DNA of 59,091 nt from Frigoriflavimonas asaccharolytica (GCF_013294015.1 NZ_JABSNO010000022.1:1-59091), one strand, 5' to 3'; shown: positions 1 to 8,592, counted from the first letter of the stretch. Made by a program: numbers and translations. The notes: generated by a model not told the origin, from the sequence alone.

Positions 1-1
1 T

Positions 2-88
2 GATAACTTTAACTTGGAATCAAAAATTCCAGAAAATATCAATATTAAAATTTTAGAAATTGAAAATCATAGTGTTTTTAAGCGCTGA
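2..88 (+). CDS. C-terminal fragment of an unidentified protein (runs off the left edge)
   Basis: The frame starting at base 2 is open for 28 codons and stops at TGA 86-88, ending in residues ENHSVFKR. Only the tail is visible, so the family cannot be named. The tail has ordinary flavobacterial composition. The next gene on the opposite strand converges on it. It could also be a chance open stretch at the window edge. Confidence 0.4.
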   Translation, partial: DNFNLESKIPENINIKILEIENHSVFKR

Positions 89-106
89 CTAAATAGGAAA
101 TTATCA

Positions 107-129
107 TCAAGTCGGGGCGCAGATTTTCG
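107..129 (-). repeat. 23-bp dispersed repeat, copy 1
   Basis: These 23 bases are the exact reverse complement of 27545-27567; the core reads TCTGCGCCCCGACTT on the minus strand. Both copies lie in non-coding DNA. GC content is well above the surroundings, as expected for a dispersed intergenic repeat. Confidence 0.7.
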
Positions 130-151
130 TTTTGATTAGAGACTTTTTCAA

Positions 152-262
152 TTATTTAAAAGTGTTTAGAAAACTAATTTCCTCATCATTCATTCTTCTA
201 ATATAATAACTTTGCATTTCATTCTTTTCCATAAAAGTTAGAATTTTATACATAGCATCGCC
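152..262 (-). other. Open frame in phase with, and directly after, the stop of the 263-742 lipoprotein
   Basis: Reading on past the TAA at 263-265 in the same frame gives 36 sense codons and a second stop at 152-154. The translation contains MYKILTFMEKN and YYIRRMNDEEISFLNTFK, which looks protein-like and not random. It may be the original C-terminus of the upstream lipoprotein, cut off by a nonsense change. Confidence 0.4.
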
Positions 263-742
263 TTATAAAGTATCATTTTTTAAGGCGAATGTTATCAGCA
301 AAGGTCTTCGAGAAATATTGTAAGCAATCTTTACTCTATTTTGACCTAAAATAGAGGTAATTTTAGAAGTGGAAATTGATTTTGCTTTGCGAATGATTTC
401 TGCACATTCTTGTATTTGGAACAACGAATCTTCTTTTGAAGGAGGAATTATCAAATAATTCATCATTGAAGGTTCCAAATAATTGATAACATACCGTGAT
501 TTTAAACTGTCTTCTACAATAAAATGAATTGCACCCAACAAATATCTTTTATCAATTTCATCACCAAATTCTGGTGGTGGTCCGCCGGATTTTATTTTCT
601 TAATCTTTCCTATACTATCAATCTTACCTTCAAGTTCCGACACTGAAAAATATCTTTCATGAATAAGTGGATATTCCTTTACAATTTCCTTCTTGTTGCA
701 ACTAGAAATTATTAAAATAAAAAATATAAAGGCAATTCTCAT
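263..742 (-). CDS. Hypothetical lipoprotein, possibly truncated by a premature stop
   Basis: A 159-residue protein with a lipoprotein signal: hydrophobic residues 3-13 then the lipobox-like ISSC with Cys15, so it is probably lipid-anchored in the envelope. No family is recognised in the mature part. It starts 5 bp after the stop of the OsmC gene, so the two are probably co-transcribed on the minus strand. The oddity is downstream: the frame continues open for 36 codons beyond the TAA, so the present C-terminus may be artificial. The start ATG directly precedes the signal peptide and is convincing. Confidence 0.65.
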   Translation of the reverse strand: MRIAFIFFILIISSCNKKEIVKEYPLIHERYFSVSELEGKIDSIGKIKKIKSGGPPPEFGDEIDKRYLLGAIHFIVEDSLKSRYVINYLEPSMMNYLIIPPSKEDSLFQIQECAEIIRKAKSISTSKITSILGQNRVKIAYNISRRPLLITFALKNDTL

Positions 743-747
743 TCAAA

Positions 748-1173
748 TTAACTTACAATTTCCCCATTCACAAAAACTTCATAATCCACCGTCACATTCG
801 GTTCCAAAGTTTTAGAAACTGAGCAGAATTTTTCAAACGAAAGTGAGGCAGATCTTTCCGCTTTTTTCGGGTCGATGTTTCCTTCCAGAAAAAATTTCAC
901 CAAAATAGATTTGAAAGGTTTCGCCTCATCTACTTCTATTCTTTCACCCGTAACTTCTGCGGAAAATGAAGTGACTTCTTGCCGTTGCTTCTTCAAAATA
1001 GAAATCATATCTATCGCACTGCAACTCGCAACTGCCATCAATACAGATTCCATAGGAGAAACACCTTTATCCGAATCTGAATGAGAAACATTGTTGAGAA
1101 GAATACTATTTCCTACGGAATTTTTGCATTCAAAAAGGTAATTATCGTTGATTCTGTTTAATGTGATTTTCAT
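748..1173 (-). CDS. OsmC/YhfA family protein
   Basis: A 141-residue protein of the OsmC/Ohr superfamily, which are dimeric thiol proteins; characterised OsmC and Ohr members reduce organic hydroperoxides, while the YhfA-like branch has no settled substrate. The sequence has the two family cysteines: Cys51 in the helix motif ASCSAIDMISIL and Cys117 in FEKFCSVSKTLE. The segment SPMESVLMAVASC (39-51) is the usual lead-in. Length is normal. It is the first gene of a short pair with the 263-742 lipoprotein. OsmC superfamily is secure; the exact subfamily is an inference. Confidence 0.88.
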   Translation of the reverse strand: MKITLNRINDNYLFECKNSVGNSILLNNVSHSDSDKGVSPMESVLMAVASCSAIDMISILKKQRQEVTSFSAEVTGERIEVDEAKPFKSILVKFFLEGNIDPKKAERSASLSFEKFCSVSKTLEPNVTVDYEVFVNGEIVS

Positions 1174-1204
1174 AATTCGTTATTATTTATTGCTGATTGC
1201 ATTC

Positions 1205-2527
1205 TTACAAAATCCCTCTCGCTTTTATTTCCAGATATTTATTGATCACTTCTATATTCAGATTTTCTGGTAAAGTATAGAGCGAATAAATACCGTATTT
1301 TCGCAACTCTTGAATGATGAGTTTCTTTTCAAACTCTAATTTCTCTGCAATTATTTGATCATAGACTTCCTGCATGTTCTCAGGATTTTCATTTATTAAA
1401 TTTTGCAATTCAGAATTTTTGAAGAAAATAACCACCAAAACATGGTTTTTTGCAATTCCACGCAAATATTTCATTTGGCGATTTACGGCATCCAAAGTTT
1501 CAAAATTGGTGAAGAGTAAAAGCAAACTTCTTTGTCCGATATTAAATCTCACATCAGTATACAATCTGCTAAAATCGCTTTCGTAGAAGTTGGTTTGGAT
1601 ATTATACAAAGCCTCGGAAATCTTTTTCAATTGTCCGCTTTTGTTATCCGCAACTACTCTATTTTCGGTTTTTTTGGAGAAAGTCATCATTCCAGCGCGA
1701 TCAAATTTTTTCAAAATAATATGAGAAAGCGCCATCGTTGCATTGATGGAATAATCTAGCAAACTCAAACCTCGGAAAGGCATTTGCATGGTTCTTCCTT
1801 TATCAATCAATAAATAAATGCGTTGAGATTTTTCATCTTGATATTGGTTTACCATCAGTTGATTTCGCTTGGAAGTTGCTTTCCAATTGATCGTTCTTAT
1901 ATCATCGCCAGGTACGTATTCTTTAATTTGCTCAAATTCCATGGTATGTCCCAATCTTCGGATTTTTTTAATTCCGCCTAATAGAAATTCATTTTGAAGT
2001 GCCATCAATTCGTATTTTCTTAAATGTATAAAGGATGGATAAGCTGGCAACATTGCATTTTTTTGAAATTGAAATCTTTTGGAAACCAAACCAATTTGCG
2101 ATTGCGCAAATACATTTAAATTTCCAAAACTATATTCGCCACGTTCTTTTGGTTCTAGAATATATTCTAACAGAACGTTTTTATTTGAAAGAATTTTTTG
2201 ATTAATCACAAAATCTCTTTTCTGAAATTGAAAAGGGATTTCATCAATAATTTTGACTAATATTTTAAATCTAAAATTGTTTTTTACATCAATTTTAATT
2301 TTATTTTCATCGCCATTGCTCATTTTTTCTGGCAAAATTCTTTGTGCATTGATTCCCTGTTTTTCGGTGAAAAGAAATAGATAATCTACTAAAAATACGA
2401 TAATTAATAGCACCAAAAATAGGTGGGCAAAATTCATTAATATTGGGAAAAAGAAAGCAAATACATAAGAAAATCCTACTGCAATTAGCAGGAGGAAAAA
2501 ACGGGTATTGATGTAAAGCGATTTCAA
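1205..2527 (-). CDS. DUF58 domain protein (vWA-like)
   Basis: A 440-residue DUF58 protein. Two N-terminal membrane helices lie near residues 9-30 and 35-53, followed by a beta-rich region and the DUF58 core. Diagnostic motifs are EYVPGDD (203-209) and INWKATSK (213-220), then a vWA-like strand LLIDKGRTM (239-247). The usual metal-site DxSxS is replaced by DKGRT, so metal binding is doubtful. DUF58 proteins are typically encoded beside MoxR ATPases, as here (gap 79 bp), and are thought to be their membrane partners. Its biochemical role is not established. Closing gene of the envelope operon. Confidence 0.9.
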   Translation of the reverse strand: MKSLYINTRFFLLLIAVGFSYVFAFFFPILMNFAHLFLVLLIIVFLVDYLFLFTEKQGINAQRILPEKMSNGDENKIKIDVKNNFRFKILVKIIDEIPFQFQKRDFVINQKILSNKNVLLEYILEPKERGEYSFGNLNVFAQSQIGLVSKRFQFQKNAMLPAYPSFIHLRKYELMALQNEFLLGGIKKIRRLGHTMEFEQIKEYVPGDDIRTINWKATSKRNQLMVNQYQDEKSQRIYLLIDKGRTMQMPFRGLSLLDYSINATMALSHIILKKFDRAGMMTFSKKTENRVVADNKSGQLKKISEALYNIQTNFYESDFSRLYTDVRFNIGQRSLLLLFTNFETLDAVNRQMKYLRGIAKNHVLVVIFFKNSELQNLINENPENMQEVYDQIIAEKLEFEKKLIIQELRKYGIYSLYTLPENLNIEVINKYLEIKARGIL

Positions 2528-2570
2528 TTTATATCTTTTTAATGATTTATTAATTTGGTGTTTGGCGTTT

Positions 2571-2598
2571 GAGATTGCTTCGTTTCTCGCAATGACAG
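2571..2598 (-). repeat. Short dispersed hairpin repeat in the MoxR-DUF58 gap
   Basis: The bases form a small hairpin with ATTGC pairing with GCAAT around a pyrimidine-rich loop, and end in AATGACAG. Close variants occur near 27719-27756 and 27766-27780. It is inside the transcript between MoxR and DUF58. No function is proposed. Confidence 0.45.
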
Positions 2599-2606
2599 AA
2601 TGAAGA

Positions 2607-3599
2607 TTATCGTGGTATTTCTATGCTTTCCATTATTTGGCGGATGATTTCATCGGCTGTCAAACCTTCCATTTCCTTTTCTGGAGAAACCATTACTCGA
2701 TGTCTCAACACTGCAAAAGAAGCTTCTTTTATATCTTCTGGTGTTACAAAATCTCTACCTCGTATTGCCGCAAAAGCTTTACTTGCAGTTAATAATGCCA
2801 AACTTGCTCTTGGAGAAGCACCTAAATATAAGAATTGATTTTCCCTCGTATTCACAATTATTTTTGCAATATATTCTAATAAATTGTGCTCGACGATTAT
2901 ATCTTTTACCAAATTTTGGTAAGATTGCAAATCTTGCGCAGAAAGTACCGCTTTTACAGCATCTGTTTTATCTTCTAGTTTATTTTCATGCTGATTTTTG
3001 ATGATCATAATTTCTTGATCAATATTTGGATAACCAACATTTATTTTGAATAAAAAACGATCTAATTGCGCTTCTGGAAGACGATACGTTCCTTCATGCT
3101 CAATAGGATTTTGTGTGGCAATTACCAAAAACGGCAAATCCATTTTGTACTCCGTTCCATCCATCGTGATTTGGCGCTCTTCCATCACCTCAAACAAGGC
3201 TGCTTGCGTTTTTGCGGGCGATCTATTGATCTCATCAATTAAAATAAAATTGGAGAAAATAGGTCCTTGTTTAAATTCAAATTCAGAGTTTTTCACATTG
3301 AAAATGCTTGTACCCAAAATATCCGAAGGCATTAAATCTGGCGTAAATTGTATTCTGCTAAAATCTACAGAAATAGCTTTTGCCAAAAGTTTTGCGGTGA
3401 TGGTTTTTGCAACACCGGGAACGCCTTCTATTAAAACGTGACCATTGGAAAGTAGCGCCGCCAAAAGATGATCGATCATATTTTCCTGACCAACAATCAC
3501 TTTTCCTATCTCTGATTTTACAAGATTTAAACTGTTTTGCAGAGCAGACAAATCTACTCTCGCGTGAAAATCTGGTATTTTGTATATTTCGTTTTCCAT
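2607..3599 (-). CDS. MoxR family AAA+ ATPase
   Basis: A 330-residue AAA+ ATPase of the MoxR family, chaperone-like proteins thought to act on membrane or vWA-containing partners. Walker A is GVPGVAKT (59-66), Walker B ILIDE (119-123), sensor 1 ATQNP (161-165), and EAQLDRFLF (176-184) is the conserved MoxR segment. Length matches the family. The following DUF58 gene is the expected partner. Upstream in the same direction, the DUF4350-DUF4129-SpoIIM genes are the usual companions in Bacteroidota, but here about 1.1 kb of repeats and a transposase gene intervene. Confidence 0.93.
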   Translation of the reverse strand: MENEIYKIPDFHARVDLSALQNSLNLVKSEIGKVIVGQENMIDHLLAALLSNGHVLIEGVPGVAKTITAKLLAKAISVDFSRIQFTPDLMPSDILGTSIFNVKNSEFEFKQGPIFSNFILIDEINRSPAKTQAALFEVMEERQITMDGTEYKMDLPFLVIATQNPIEHEGTYRLPEAQLDRFLFKINVGYPNIDQEIMIIKNQHENKLEDKTDAVKAVLSAQDLQSYQNLVKDIIVEHNLLEYIAKIIVNTRENQFLYLGASPRASLALLTASKAFAAIRGRDFVTPEDIKEASFAVLRHRVMVSPEKEMEGLTADEIIRQIMESIEIPR

Positions 3600-3651
3600 T
3601 TTTTTAGGAATTATTTTTTCTAATTATTAAATATAGTATTTCTTTTTCATA

Positions 3652-3791
3652 TTCTTCATAGAAGCTAAACCTAGATACAAAAGATTTATTTTCAAATAAA
3701 ATCTATAAAATATTGTTTGCTTCATAGAAGCAAAACCTTTATAATCACATCTACAATATCGCAATTTAGCTTCGTAGAAGCTAGACCTTTG
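3652..3791 (-). repeat. Three hairpin repeats downstream of the first HUH transposase
   Basis: Three palindromes lie on the 3-prime side of the transposase: around CTTCATAGAAG at 3654-3664, TTTGCTTCATAGAAGCAAA at 3716-3734 (8-bp perfect stem), and TAGCTTCGTAGAAGCTA at 3767-3783 (7-bp stem). Two or three are followed by AACCT or ACCTTTG, the reverse complement of the CAAAGGTT that precedes the hairpins on the other side of the gene. The two groups are therefore inverted relative to each other. The rest of 3600-3908 is AT-rich and shows no gene. Confidence 0.75.
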
Positions 3792-3908
3792 TGTATAATT
3801 AATACCGACTACCTATTCAATATAGTCCAATTGCATTGCACTATTTTCATAGTGTGTCGGCATTATACCATAATGTTTTGACTAAATTATAATCTTGTTT
3901 GGTATAAT

Positions 3909-4379
3909 CTACAAATCATCGAAAAATTCAAACACATATTCTTCTTTGTATTCTATCTCAAATTTTGTTAATAATTCCAAATATTCTTGTTTAAAAGATT
4001 GTTTCTTATGATGTTCCTTTTGGTTTAAAATATATTTGGAAACTCTATCTACTTGGCTTTTGGAATAAGAAAACGCACCATATCCTATTTGCCAATTAAA
4101 TTTACCACGAAACCAATTTTCATCATTCATCATCTTTGAAGAATCCGATTTTATATCTCGTACAATATCTGGAATCAAAACATTCAAATCATTATAGCCA
4201 ATCAAGATATGAATATGATCTGGATTTGCATAAATAGCCAACAATTTCTGGTTTTTATTTTGAATAATTCCGGTAATGTACTTTTCTAATCGATCTCTTT
4301 TTTCTTCTGTAATTAATTTTTCTCTATATTTTACAGCGAAAACCAATTGGATAAAAATTTGTGAATACGTGTTTGCCAT
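3909..4379 (-). CDS. IS200/IS605-like Y1 (HUH) transposase
   Basis: A 156-residue single-domain Y1 transposase, a family of single-strand DNA nucleases that recognise hairpins and join through a tyrosine-DNA intermediate. The HUH pair is His55-Ile-His57 in NPDHIHILIG; the catalytic tyrosine is probably Tyr116 in KYILNQKEHH. Length and motif spacing are those of an intact enzyme. No TnpB accompanies it. Hairpin repeats in opposite orientations flank it (3652-3791 and 4391-4665), the arrangement seen for REP-associated transposases. It interrupts the MoxR/DUF4350 operon in the same orientation. Confidence 0.88.
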   Translation of the reverse strand: MANTYSQIFIQLVFAVKYREKLITEEKRDRLEKYITGIIQNKNQKLLAIYANPDHIHILIGYNDLNVLIPDIVRDIKSDSSKMMNDENWFRGKFNWQIGYGAFSYSKSQVDRVSKYILNQKEHHKKQSFKQEYLELLTKFEIEYKEEYVFEFFDDL

Positions 4380-4390
4380 AATTACAAAAT

Positions 4391-4665
4391 CTACAAAGGT
4401 TGGGCTTCTCTGAAGCCGTGTTGCGTTCTAATTTTTTTTAATATCTACAAAGGTTGGGCTTCTCTGAAGCCGTGTTGCGTTCTAATTTTTTTTAATATCT
4501 ACAAAGGTTGGACTTCTCTGAAGTTCTAATTTTTTTTAATATCTACAAAGGTTGCGCTTCTCTGAAGCCGTGTTGCGTTCTAATTTTTTTTAATATCTAC
4601 AAAGGTTGGGCTTCTCTGAAGCCATTTTGCATTTTATTTTTTTGAAGTTTGGGCTTCTATGAAGC
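4391..4665 (+). repeat. Five tandem 54-bp hairpin units plus one solo hairpin
   Basis: Units begin CTACAAAGGTTG at 4391, 4445, 4499, 4543 and 4597, giving spacings of 54, 54, 44 and 54 bp. Each contains GGCTTCTCTGAAGCC or a variant (6-bp stem, 3-base loop) and ends in a T-rich tract. Unit 3 lacks ten bases after the hairpin. A sixth hairpin, GCTTCTATGAAGC, is at 4653-4665. The array occupies almost the whole gap between the transposase start and DUF4350. It is not a CRISPR, because the units are identical throughout with no unique spacers. Confidence 0.9.
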
Positions 4666-4707
4666 ATTTTTGTATTTAAATAGCTCCAATTAATTATTCT
4701 TCAAAAT

Positions 4708-5871
4708 CTACCCTAAAATATCATCTAATATATTGTTCATTTTTATCAAATCTTCTTTTTGCACTTGAGCATACGGATCTTGCGCTTTGTTGATTAAAAC
4801 TATTGCTTCTTCAATTTTCACTAAATTTTTTCCCGTTTTTAATTGTAATTTTTTGGCAAATTTATCATCTAAGATTTTGGTATCTAAAAAAAGATCTAAT
4901 CGAACTTTATGCAGAAAATACTGCGCTTTTTTTGCCATCATATCATGAAAATCGCCTTCTTGAAGATAGAGGTTTCCGATACTTTTCACAAATTCGACAG
5001 ATTTATTTTCTAGCGGTTTTAGAATTGGGATAATTCTTTGTTTTCGCTTTGCTTGAAAAAAAATAAAAATCAACAAGCCGATTAAAAGCAAATACCAAGC
5101 ATATCTTAATGGTGCATTTGCCAAAATAAAACTTAATGGACTGGATGCTGATCCAGATTCTCGACTATCTGCGGTAAACCACATTGTTTTTCTATCTGGC
5201 AAATAGCTAAATACATTTTCTAAATATTTGGAATTTTTGGAACTAAGCAGATAATAGTTTGTTAAAAAGAGTGGCTCTGAATGAAAATAAATGTGTCCTT
5301 TTCCACTTTTAAATTTAATAAAATTAGCGCCAATTTCATCAAAAGTATCTGTTGTGCTCAGAATTTCTACATCTTCGGAAACATAAGTGAAACCTTGTCT
5401 GGTAGGAAATTTATCTAAAATAAGCGAATCATTTTTTAAATTTTTATCCGTGAATTTTAATGTGTTTATATCTTCAAAATTCACACGACTAAGATGCAGA
5501 TCCATAGATTCTATCGGATCTGGGAAAGAATTATCAGATATAACCAATACATCTGAGCCAAGGTTGACCATATTCTTAATTTTTTTCCAAGATTCTGCGT
5601 CTATATCTTGCTCGATTAATAGAATATTATGAGGTTCGTATTTTTTATTGTCTTGATAATAATCGTATGGCGAAAGCGCAACTTTTTTTAGCTTATTGTT
5701 TAATAATTTTGGCGCTTCTTGATCGAAAATATACAAGCCAAACGGAGATTTTTCTTTTGTTTGATAGTTTTTTCGCCAATCTATTACTTCTGCTTTGCTC
5801 ATTTCTAGCAAAACCAAAACTACCATCACGATGATGAAAATAATACCGTATAATTTGAATGTTTTATTCAT
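4708..5871 (-). CDS. DUF4350 domain membrane protein
   Basis: A 387-residue protein with an N-terminal membrane helix (about 7-23), a large extracytoplasmic region (about 25-255) and a second helix (about 257-274) followed by a cytoplasmic tail. This is the DUF4350 layout usually found between DUF4129 and MoxR genes in Bacteroidota. The middle region contains the Rossmann-like stretches NILLIEQD (82-89) and DVLVISDNS (107-115). The gene follows DUF4129 by 1 bp. Function is unknown; context suggests a membrane complex with the MoxR ATPase. Confidence 0.82.
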   Translation of the reverse strand: MNKTFKLYGIIFIIVMVVLVLLEMSKAEVIDWRKNYQTKEKSPFGLYIFDQEAPKLLNNKLKKVALSPYDYYQDNKKYEPHNILLIEQDIDAESWKKIKNMVNLGSDVLVISDNSFPDPIESMDLHLSRVNFEDINTLKFTDKNLKNDSLILDKFPTRQGFTYVSEDVEILSTTDTFDEIGANFIKFKSGKGHIYFHSEPLFLTNYYLLSSKNSKYLENVFSYLPDRKTMWFTADSRESGSASSPLSFILANAPLRYAWYLLLIGLLIFIFFQAKRKQRIIPILKPLENKSVEFVKSIGNLYLQEGDFHDMMAKKAQYFLHKVRLDLFLDTKILDDKFAKKLQLKTGKNLVKIEEAIVLINKAQDPYAQVQKEDLIKMNNILDDILG

Positions 5872-5872
5872 A

Positions 5873-6682
5873 TCACAGTATTTTATTTTTTGATAAAGAA
5901 GAATTTAAAAAATCTTCTTTAAATTTTTGATACAAATCTTCGTCTATTTTTTGCTCACCATACCAAACGTTCTCAAAAATATAAGATAGTTTTTGGTAGG
6001 AATCTCTGTTATTTTCTGAAGCAATTTCTGCAATATAGTCGGTATTTGTTTTTTCGGGATTCCAATGTATCAGTTTTTGATCCGTCATTTTCTTTAAAAT
6101 AAATAAAAATTGATACCGTATTGCCGAGCGAAATTCTCTTTTATTTTCAAACTCTGCAATAGAATTTGGAAAATTTATCTCATGTATGTTTTCATGAAGC
6201 ACTGAACTATTGATATTTATAACTTTATCTTTTCTAGAGAAAAAGAAATTTCCATCTTTCCCAAGCAAATACCGAATGATGAAGAATAAAGCTGCTGCAA
6301 CAATTAAAATAGCTAATATTTTCAAAAATAATTCTACACCACCTACAGCATTGGGAGCGTTTCCAAATATACTTTCCCAGATTTTCTCAAATTTTCTTTT
6401 TATTCTAGTCCAAAGAGATTCTTGAGGTTTTATGGTAGAATAATCAAATTCTTTGCTTTGATATTTTTTCGTGAAATTGTCTGCTAATTTTTTAGGATAA
6501 AGTGTATTTTCTGTAGTATAGTTTGTTCTAAGTAGGGAATCGATCTTTATGGTATTCATATCTTCTACTACTGAAATAGAATCTAATATTCCAGGCGAAA
6601 TTTGTTCTTCATCTTGAGAGAAAAGAAAAGAAGAAATAAAAACTAAAAAGAGTAGGAAAATTCTAGATTGCATGAGTACCAA
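5873..6682 (-). CDS. DUF4129 domain protein
   Basis: A 269-residue protein with a signal peptide, a central membrane helix (about 117-139) and a C-terminal DUF4129 region. The latter shows REFRSAIRYQFLFILKKM (182-199) and FENVWYG (236-242), the typical segments. The start at 6682 overlaps the upstream gene by 20 bp; the internal Met4 (6673) gives MQSRIFLLFLVF, a better signal peptide, with an 11-bp overlap. Either choice implies translational coupling. It is part of the SpoIIM-to-DUF4350 run. No biochemical function is known. Confidence 0.82.
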   Translation of the reverse strand: MVLMQSRIFLLFLVFISSFLFSQDEEQISPGILDSISVVEDMNTIKIDSLLRTNYTTENTLYPKKLADNFTKKYQSKEFDYSTIKPQESLWTRIKRKFEKIWESIFGNAPNAVGGVELFLKILAILIVAAALFFIIRYLLGKDGNFFFSRKDKVININSSVLHENIHEINFPNSIAEFENKREFRSAIRYQFLFILKKMTDQKLIHWNPEKTNTDYIAEIASENNRDSYQKLSYIFENVWYGEQKIDEDLYQKFKEDFLNSSLSKNKIL

Positions 6683-7622
6683 TGGTGTCTATTTCTTCTA
6701 AATTTTTGTCTCTGTGAAGGTCTGTTCTGCTATCATAATACAAAAGGCCAGAGTTTACATAGATGATATTGCTTAAGATTAAGGACATTAAAATTGCAAG
6801 TCCATAAAATACGAAAAACATAATACCCAAAGAGTCAAATGGATTTTCGTTTCCACCCTTTTCTTTTACCGTAAATGCAGAGAACATTATCATAAATAAT
6901 GGAATTGTAGTAAAAATTGAAGTAATTACTTGAATGATGATATACATTATCGTTGTGGATCCCCAATATTTCCAAAAGGGAGATTTTTCTCTTTGATGGC
7001 TGTATGAGAATTGCGAGCGAACGGCGTAGCTCAAACTTTCGAAAAAGCCTTTCTTGGTGTGTAGAAAATCATACAATAAAAAATTGACCACATTCATTAA
7101 TGTTGGCATCACGAAAAGTAAAACTAGCAATCCTATAATGATGAATATTAAGAGATAACTGATACCAATAAGTATTAATGCGAGTGGAGAAACTACAAAA
7201 AATAACCCGAGAAAAAGGATTGCCATTCTTTTTCCGTTGCGCTTCATATCTCCTAAAATTTGATCTGCTTTAATGTTTTTGTCGCCAGTTTCGCTTAATC
7301 TTTTAAGATAAAAAACCGGGTAAGAATAATTGATAACAGAAACTGCAAGGAATAAAAACAATACAAATAAACACACGATTACCAAGACAATAGTATTTTC
7401 TTGAAAATATTGTTGAAAAAAATAATTTTGACCTTCTGTATTTGCGTCGAAAATTTGGGAGAATAATTCTCTGTAGCCAAAAACAACAATTACCATTAGC
7501 AAAATCAATAGCAAACCATTTAGTAAAAAATAGTTTTTGAAATAATTTTTTCCATTTTCTTTAAAAAATTGGAAAGTATCACTAATCATAGCGCCAAAAT
7601 CTCTTTTTTTATAAAATTCCAT
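6663..7622 (-). CDS. Polytopic membrane protein of the MoxR cluster
   Basis: A 319-residue integral membrane protein with about six hydrophobic segments, including 30-48, 72-95, 131-175 and 220-245. It starts with MEFYKKRDFGAMISDTFQFF, the short amphipathic lead typical of this uncharacterised flavobacterial family. It overlaps the preceding SpoIIM gene by 14 bp and the following DUF4129 gene by up to 20 bp, so translation is probably coupled. Function is unknown; I infer a structural or transport role with its operon neighbours. Confidence 0.75.
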   Translation of the reverse strand: MEFYKKRDFGAMISDTFQFFKENGKNYFKNYFLLNGLLLILLMVIVVFGYRELFSQIFDANTEGQNYFFQQYFQENTIVLVIVCLFVLFLFLAVSVINYSYPVFYLKRLSETGDKNIKADQILGDMKRNGKRMAILFLGLFFVVSPLALILIGISYLLIFIIIGLLVLLFVMPTLMNVVNFLLYDFLHTKKGFFESLSYAVRSQFSYSHQREKSPFWKYWGSTTIMYIIIQVITSIFTTIPLFMIMFSAFTVKEKGGNENPFDSLGIMFFVFYGLAILMSLILSNIIYVNSGLLYYDSRTDLHRDKNLEEIDTIGTHAI

Positions 7623-8592
7623 TTAGTGTTTGTTTTTTAATTTTGTTGTGAACGATATTTGGATAAATGAAATAATAGAAAGTGATGGTAATTAAACATC
7701 CAAAAATGATGAATAGATTCAAAAATTCTGGCATTTCTAGTGCATATCTTGTTACGTAACCTTCTATAATCGCAGCTACAACGGTGAAAGGTATTGTGCT
7801 TGCAAATATTTTGAGAGAATCTTTCATTCCTATTTTTAGAGAATTTATTCTAGAAAAAGTCTTTGGAAAAAGAATAGAAGTACCCAATACCAAACCAGCC
7901 ATGCATTCTATCACCATACCGAAAATTTCGAAAGTACCATGCAACCAAATTCCTCGAAGAGAATCGTTTAAAGCGCCATGCTCATAAAATAAATATTGAA
8001 AAACACCCAACATTATGGAATTTTGCAGAAGAATATATAAAGAACCTACTCCACCAAATATACCGAATATATAGAGTTTTGCACCTACCATTATATTATT
8101 AAACATAATACCAATGGTACTTCCCCAATTGCTCCCACCTTTGTAAACATCCATTGCGCCGCCATTTTTTATATTTTCTAGCGTCATATTCACATAACTC
8201 GGTGGCAAAATAGTGGAAACAAATTCTTTATTATAATGGAAAATCAAAACACCAATACAAACAAAAAGAAAGAAAAATGAAAAAGCATAGTACAAATATC
8301 TTTTGTATTCATAGATAACCAAAGGAATTTCTGTAAGAAAAAATTGCAAAAATCTGTTCTTATCAATCCTCCTCGTTTTATAAATTTTCTGAAAAACGCT
8401 TGTAGAAAGGTGATTGATGTATAAAGTTGCCTTAGATTTTGGATAGTAAGTTTGTGCAAATGAGAGATCATTCACCAAATTGATGTACATAGAAGAAAGG
8501 TCATCCGGATTTTTTTTAATTTTTCCTTCGATAACCTGCTCTATTTCCAACCATTTTTCTTTATTTTGTTTGATAAAAGCTACCTCTCTCAT
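7609..8592 (-). CDS. Stage II sporulation protein M family (SpoIIM/DUF95)
   Basis: A 327-residue protein with a soluble N-terminal helical part (about 1-100) and five or six membrane helices. The SpoIIM-type core includes FNNIMVGAKLYIFGIFGGV and LHGTFEIFGMVIECMAGLVLG, the usual conserved loops. In non-sporulating Bacteroidota these proteins are regularly encoded next to RDD and DUF4129 genes; here the RDD gene is divergent, with 23 bp between the starts. The family name reflects homology only; no sporulation is implied. First gene of the minus-strand envelope operon. Confidence 0.88.
   Translation of the reverse strand: MREVAFIKQNKEKWLEIEQVIEGKIKKNPDDLSSMYINLVNDLSFAQTYYPKSKATLYINHLSTSVFQKIYKTRRIDKNRFLQFFLTEIPLVIYEYKRYLYYAFSFFFLFVCIGVLIFHYNKEFVSTILPPSYVNMTLENIKNGGAMDVYKGGSNWGSTIGIMFNNIMVGAKLYIFGIFGGVGSLYILLQNSIMLGVFQYLFYEHGALNDSLRGIWLHGTFEIFGMVIECMAGLVLGTSILFPKTFSRINSLKIGMKDSLKIFASTIPFTVVAAIIEGYVTRYALEMPEFLNLFIIFGCLITITFYYFIYPNIVHNKIKKQTLNGIL

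Noticed and set aside
4391-4665. Tandem repeats that could be taken for a CRISPR array
   Set aside because: Units are identical along their whole 54 bp, with no unique spacers, and there are no cas genes. The hairpins and the adjacent HUH transposase explain them better.
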